Assembly: GCA_017860985.1 (NCBI GenBank)
Contig: JAGFXG010000100.1
Coordinates: 1 to 5,634, forward strand
Direction of reading: 5' to 3'
DNA from: Deltaproteobacteria bacterium
GTDB taxonomy: Bacteria > Desulfobacterota > Syntrophia > Syntrophales > Smithellaceae
Length of the DNA: 5,634 nt
Position numbers and translations under genes: made by a program. Position 1 is the stretch's first letter; each line of letters opens with the position of its first letter. This document shows positions 5,600 through 5,634 of this stretch, one piece after another. Below the pieces are notes generated by a model. That model was not told the DNA's origin and ran no database searches. It saw nothing but the letters and a program-made list of their open reading frames with translations.

Positions 5600-5634
5600 A
5601 TGAATAAGTTTCCCAGGAAAACCGTTTTTCTGAC
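5600..5634 (+). CDS. Start of an unidentified gene, possibly a short-chain dehydrogenase (3' end outside window)
   Basis: Only eleven full codons are visible, MNKFPRKTVFL, with a final partial codon beginning AC (Thr). A basic start followed by KTVFLT is what usually precedes the nucleotide-binding TGxxxGIG loop of short-chain dehydrogenases/reductases, but that loop lies beyond the window. The gene start is well supported by a very strong SD and an upstream promoter; the product is a guess. Confidence 0.5.
   Translation, partial: MNKFPRKTVFL

Noticed and set aside
1..5634. CRISPR array, tRNA, rRNA, insertion sequence ends
   Set aside because: No regularly spaced repeats, cloverleaf-like sequence, rRNA segments or transposase motifs were seen in reading both strands.

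Overview
The window looks like chromosomal DNA of a Gram-negative bacterium. Base composition is mixed: the left third (EcsC and SulP genes) appears more GC-rich than the rest. A lipoprotein signal peptide, a membrane-anchored periplasmic foldase-like protein and strong Shine-Dalgarno sequences fit a proteobacterium in the broad sense. A deltaproteobacterial (Desulfobacterota) origin is my best guess, but it is inference only; there is no rRNA or other taxonomic marker here.

Layout. Positions 3-197 (+) hold the C-terminal end of an EcsC-family protein. After 38 bp, a SulP-family anion permease (STAS domain included) runs from 236 to 1995 (+), but it is split into two reading frames by an apparent one-base deletion near 806-810. 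Convergent to it, with a 57-bp gap, is a two-gene minus-strand unit. The upstream gene (3985-3260) encodes a small SGNH/GDSL-type hydrolase lipoprotein with all the hallmark blocks. The downstream gene (3084-2053) encodes a membrane-anchored helical protein resembling lipase-specific foldases (Lif, lipase chaperone). The 175-bp gap between them carries a strong hairpin and a possible internal promoter. A 531-bp AT-rich non-coding stretch (3986-4516) follows, with candidate promoter boxes and two tandem inverted repeats. At 4517-5464 (+) is a complete tRNA-dihydrouridine synthase family gene. A well-formed sigma-70-type promoter and a very strong ribosome binding site then precede the first codons of a further gene (5600 to window end), possibly a short-chain dehydrogenase.

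How the genes may work together. The most interesting unit is the hydrolase plus foldase-like pair. The gene order (hydrolase first, chaperone second, same strand) copies the classical lipase-foldase operon, but the client would be an SGNH lipoprotein instead of an alpha/beta-hydrolase lipase, and the foldase lacks a recognisable copy of the conserved RxxFDY(F/C)LSA-type motif. EcsC and SulP may be co-transcribed, given their tight spacing. The Dus gene and the final gene appear to be independent units. No CRISPR array, tRNA, rRNA or complete mobile element was seen.
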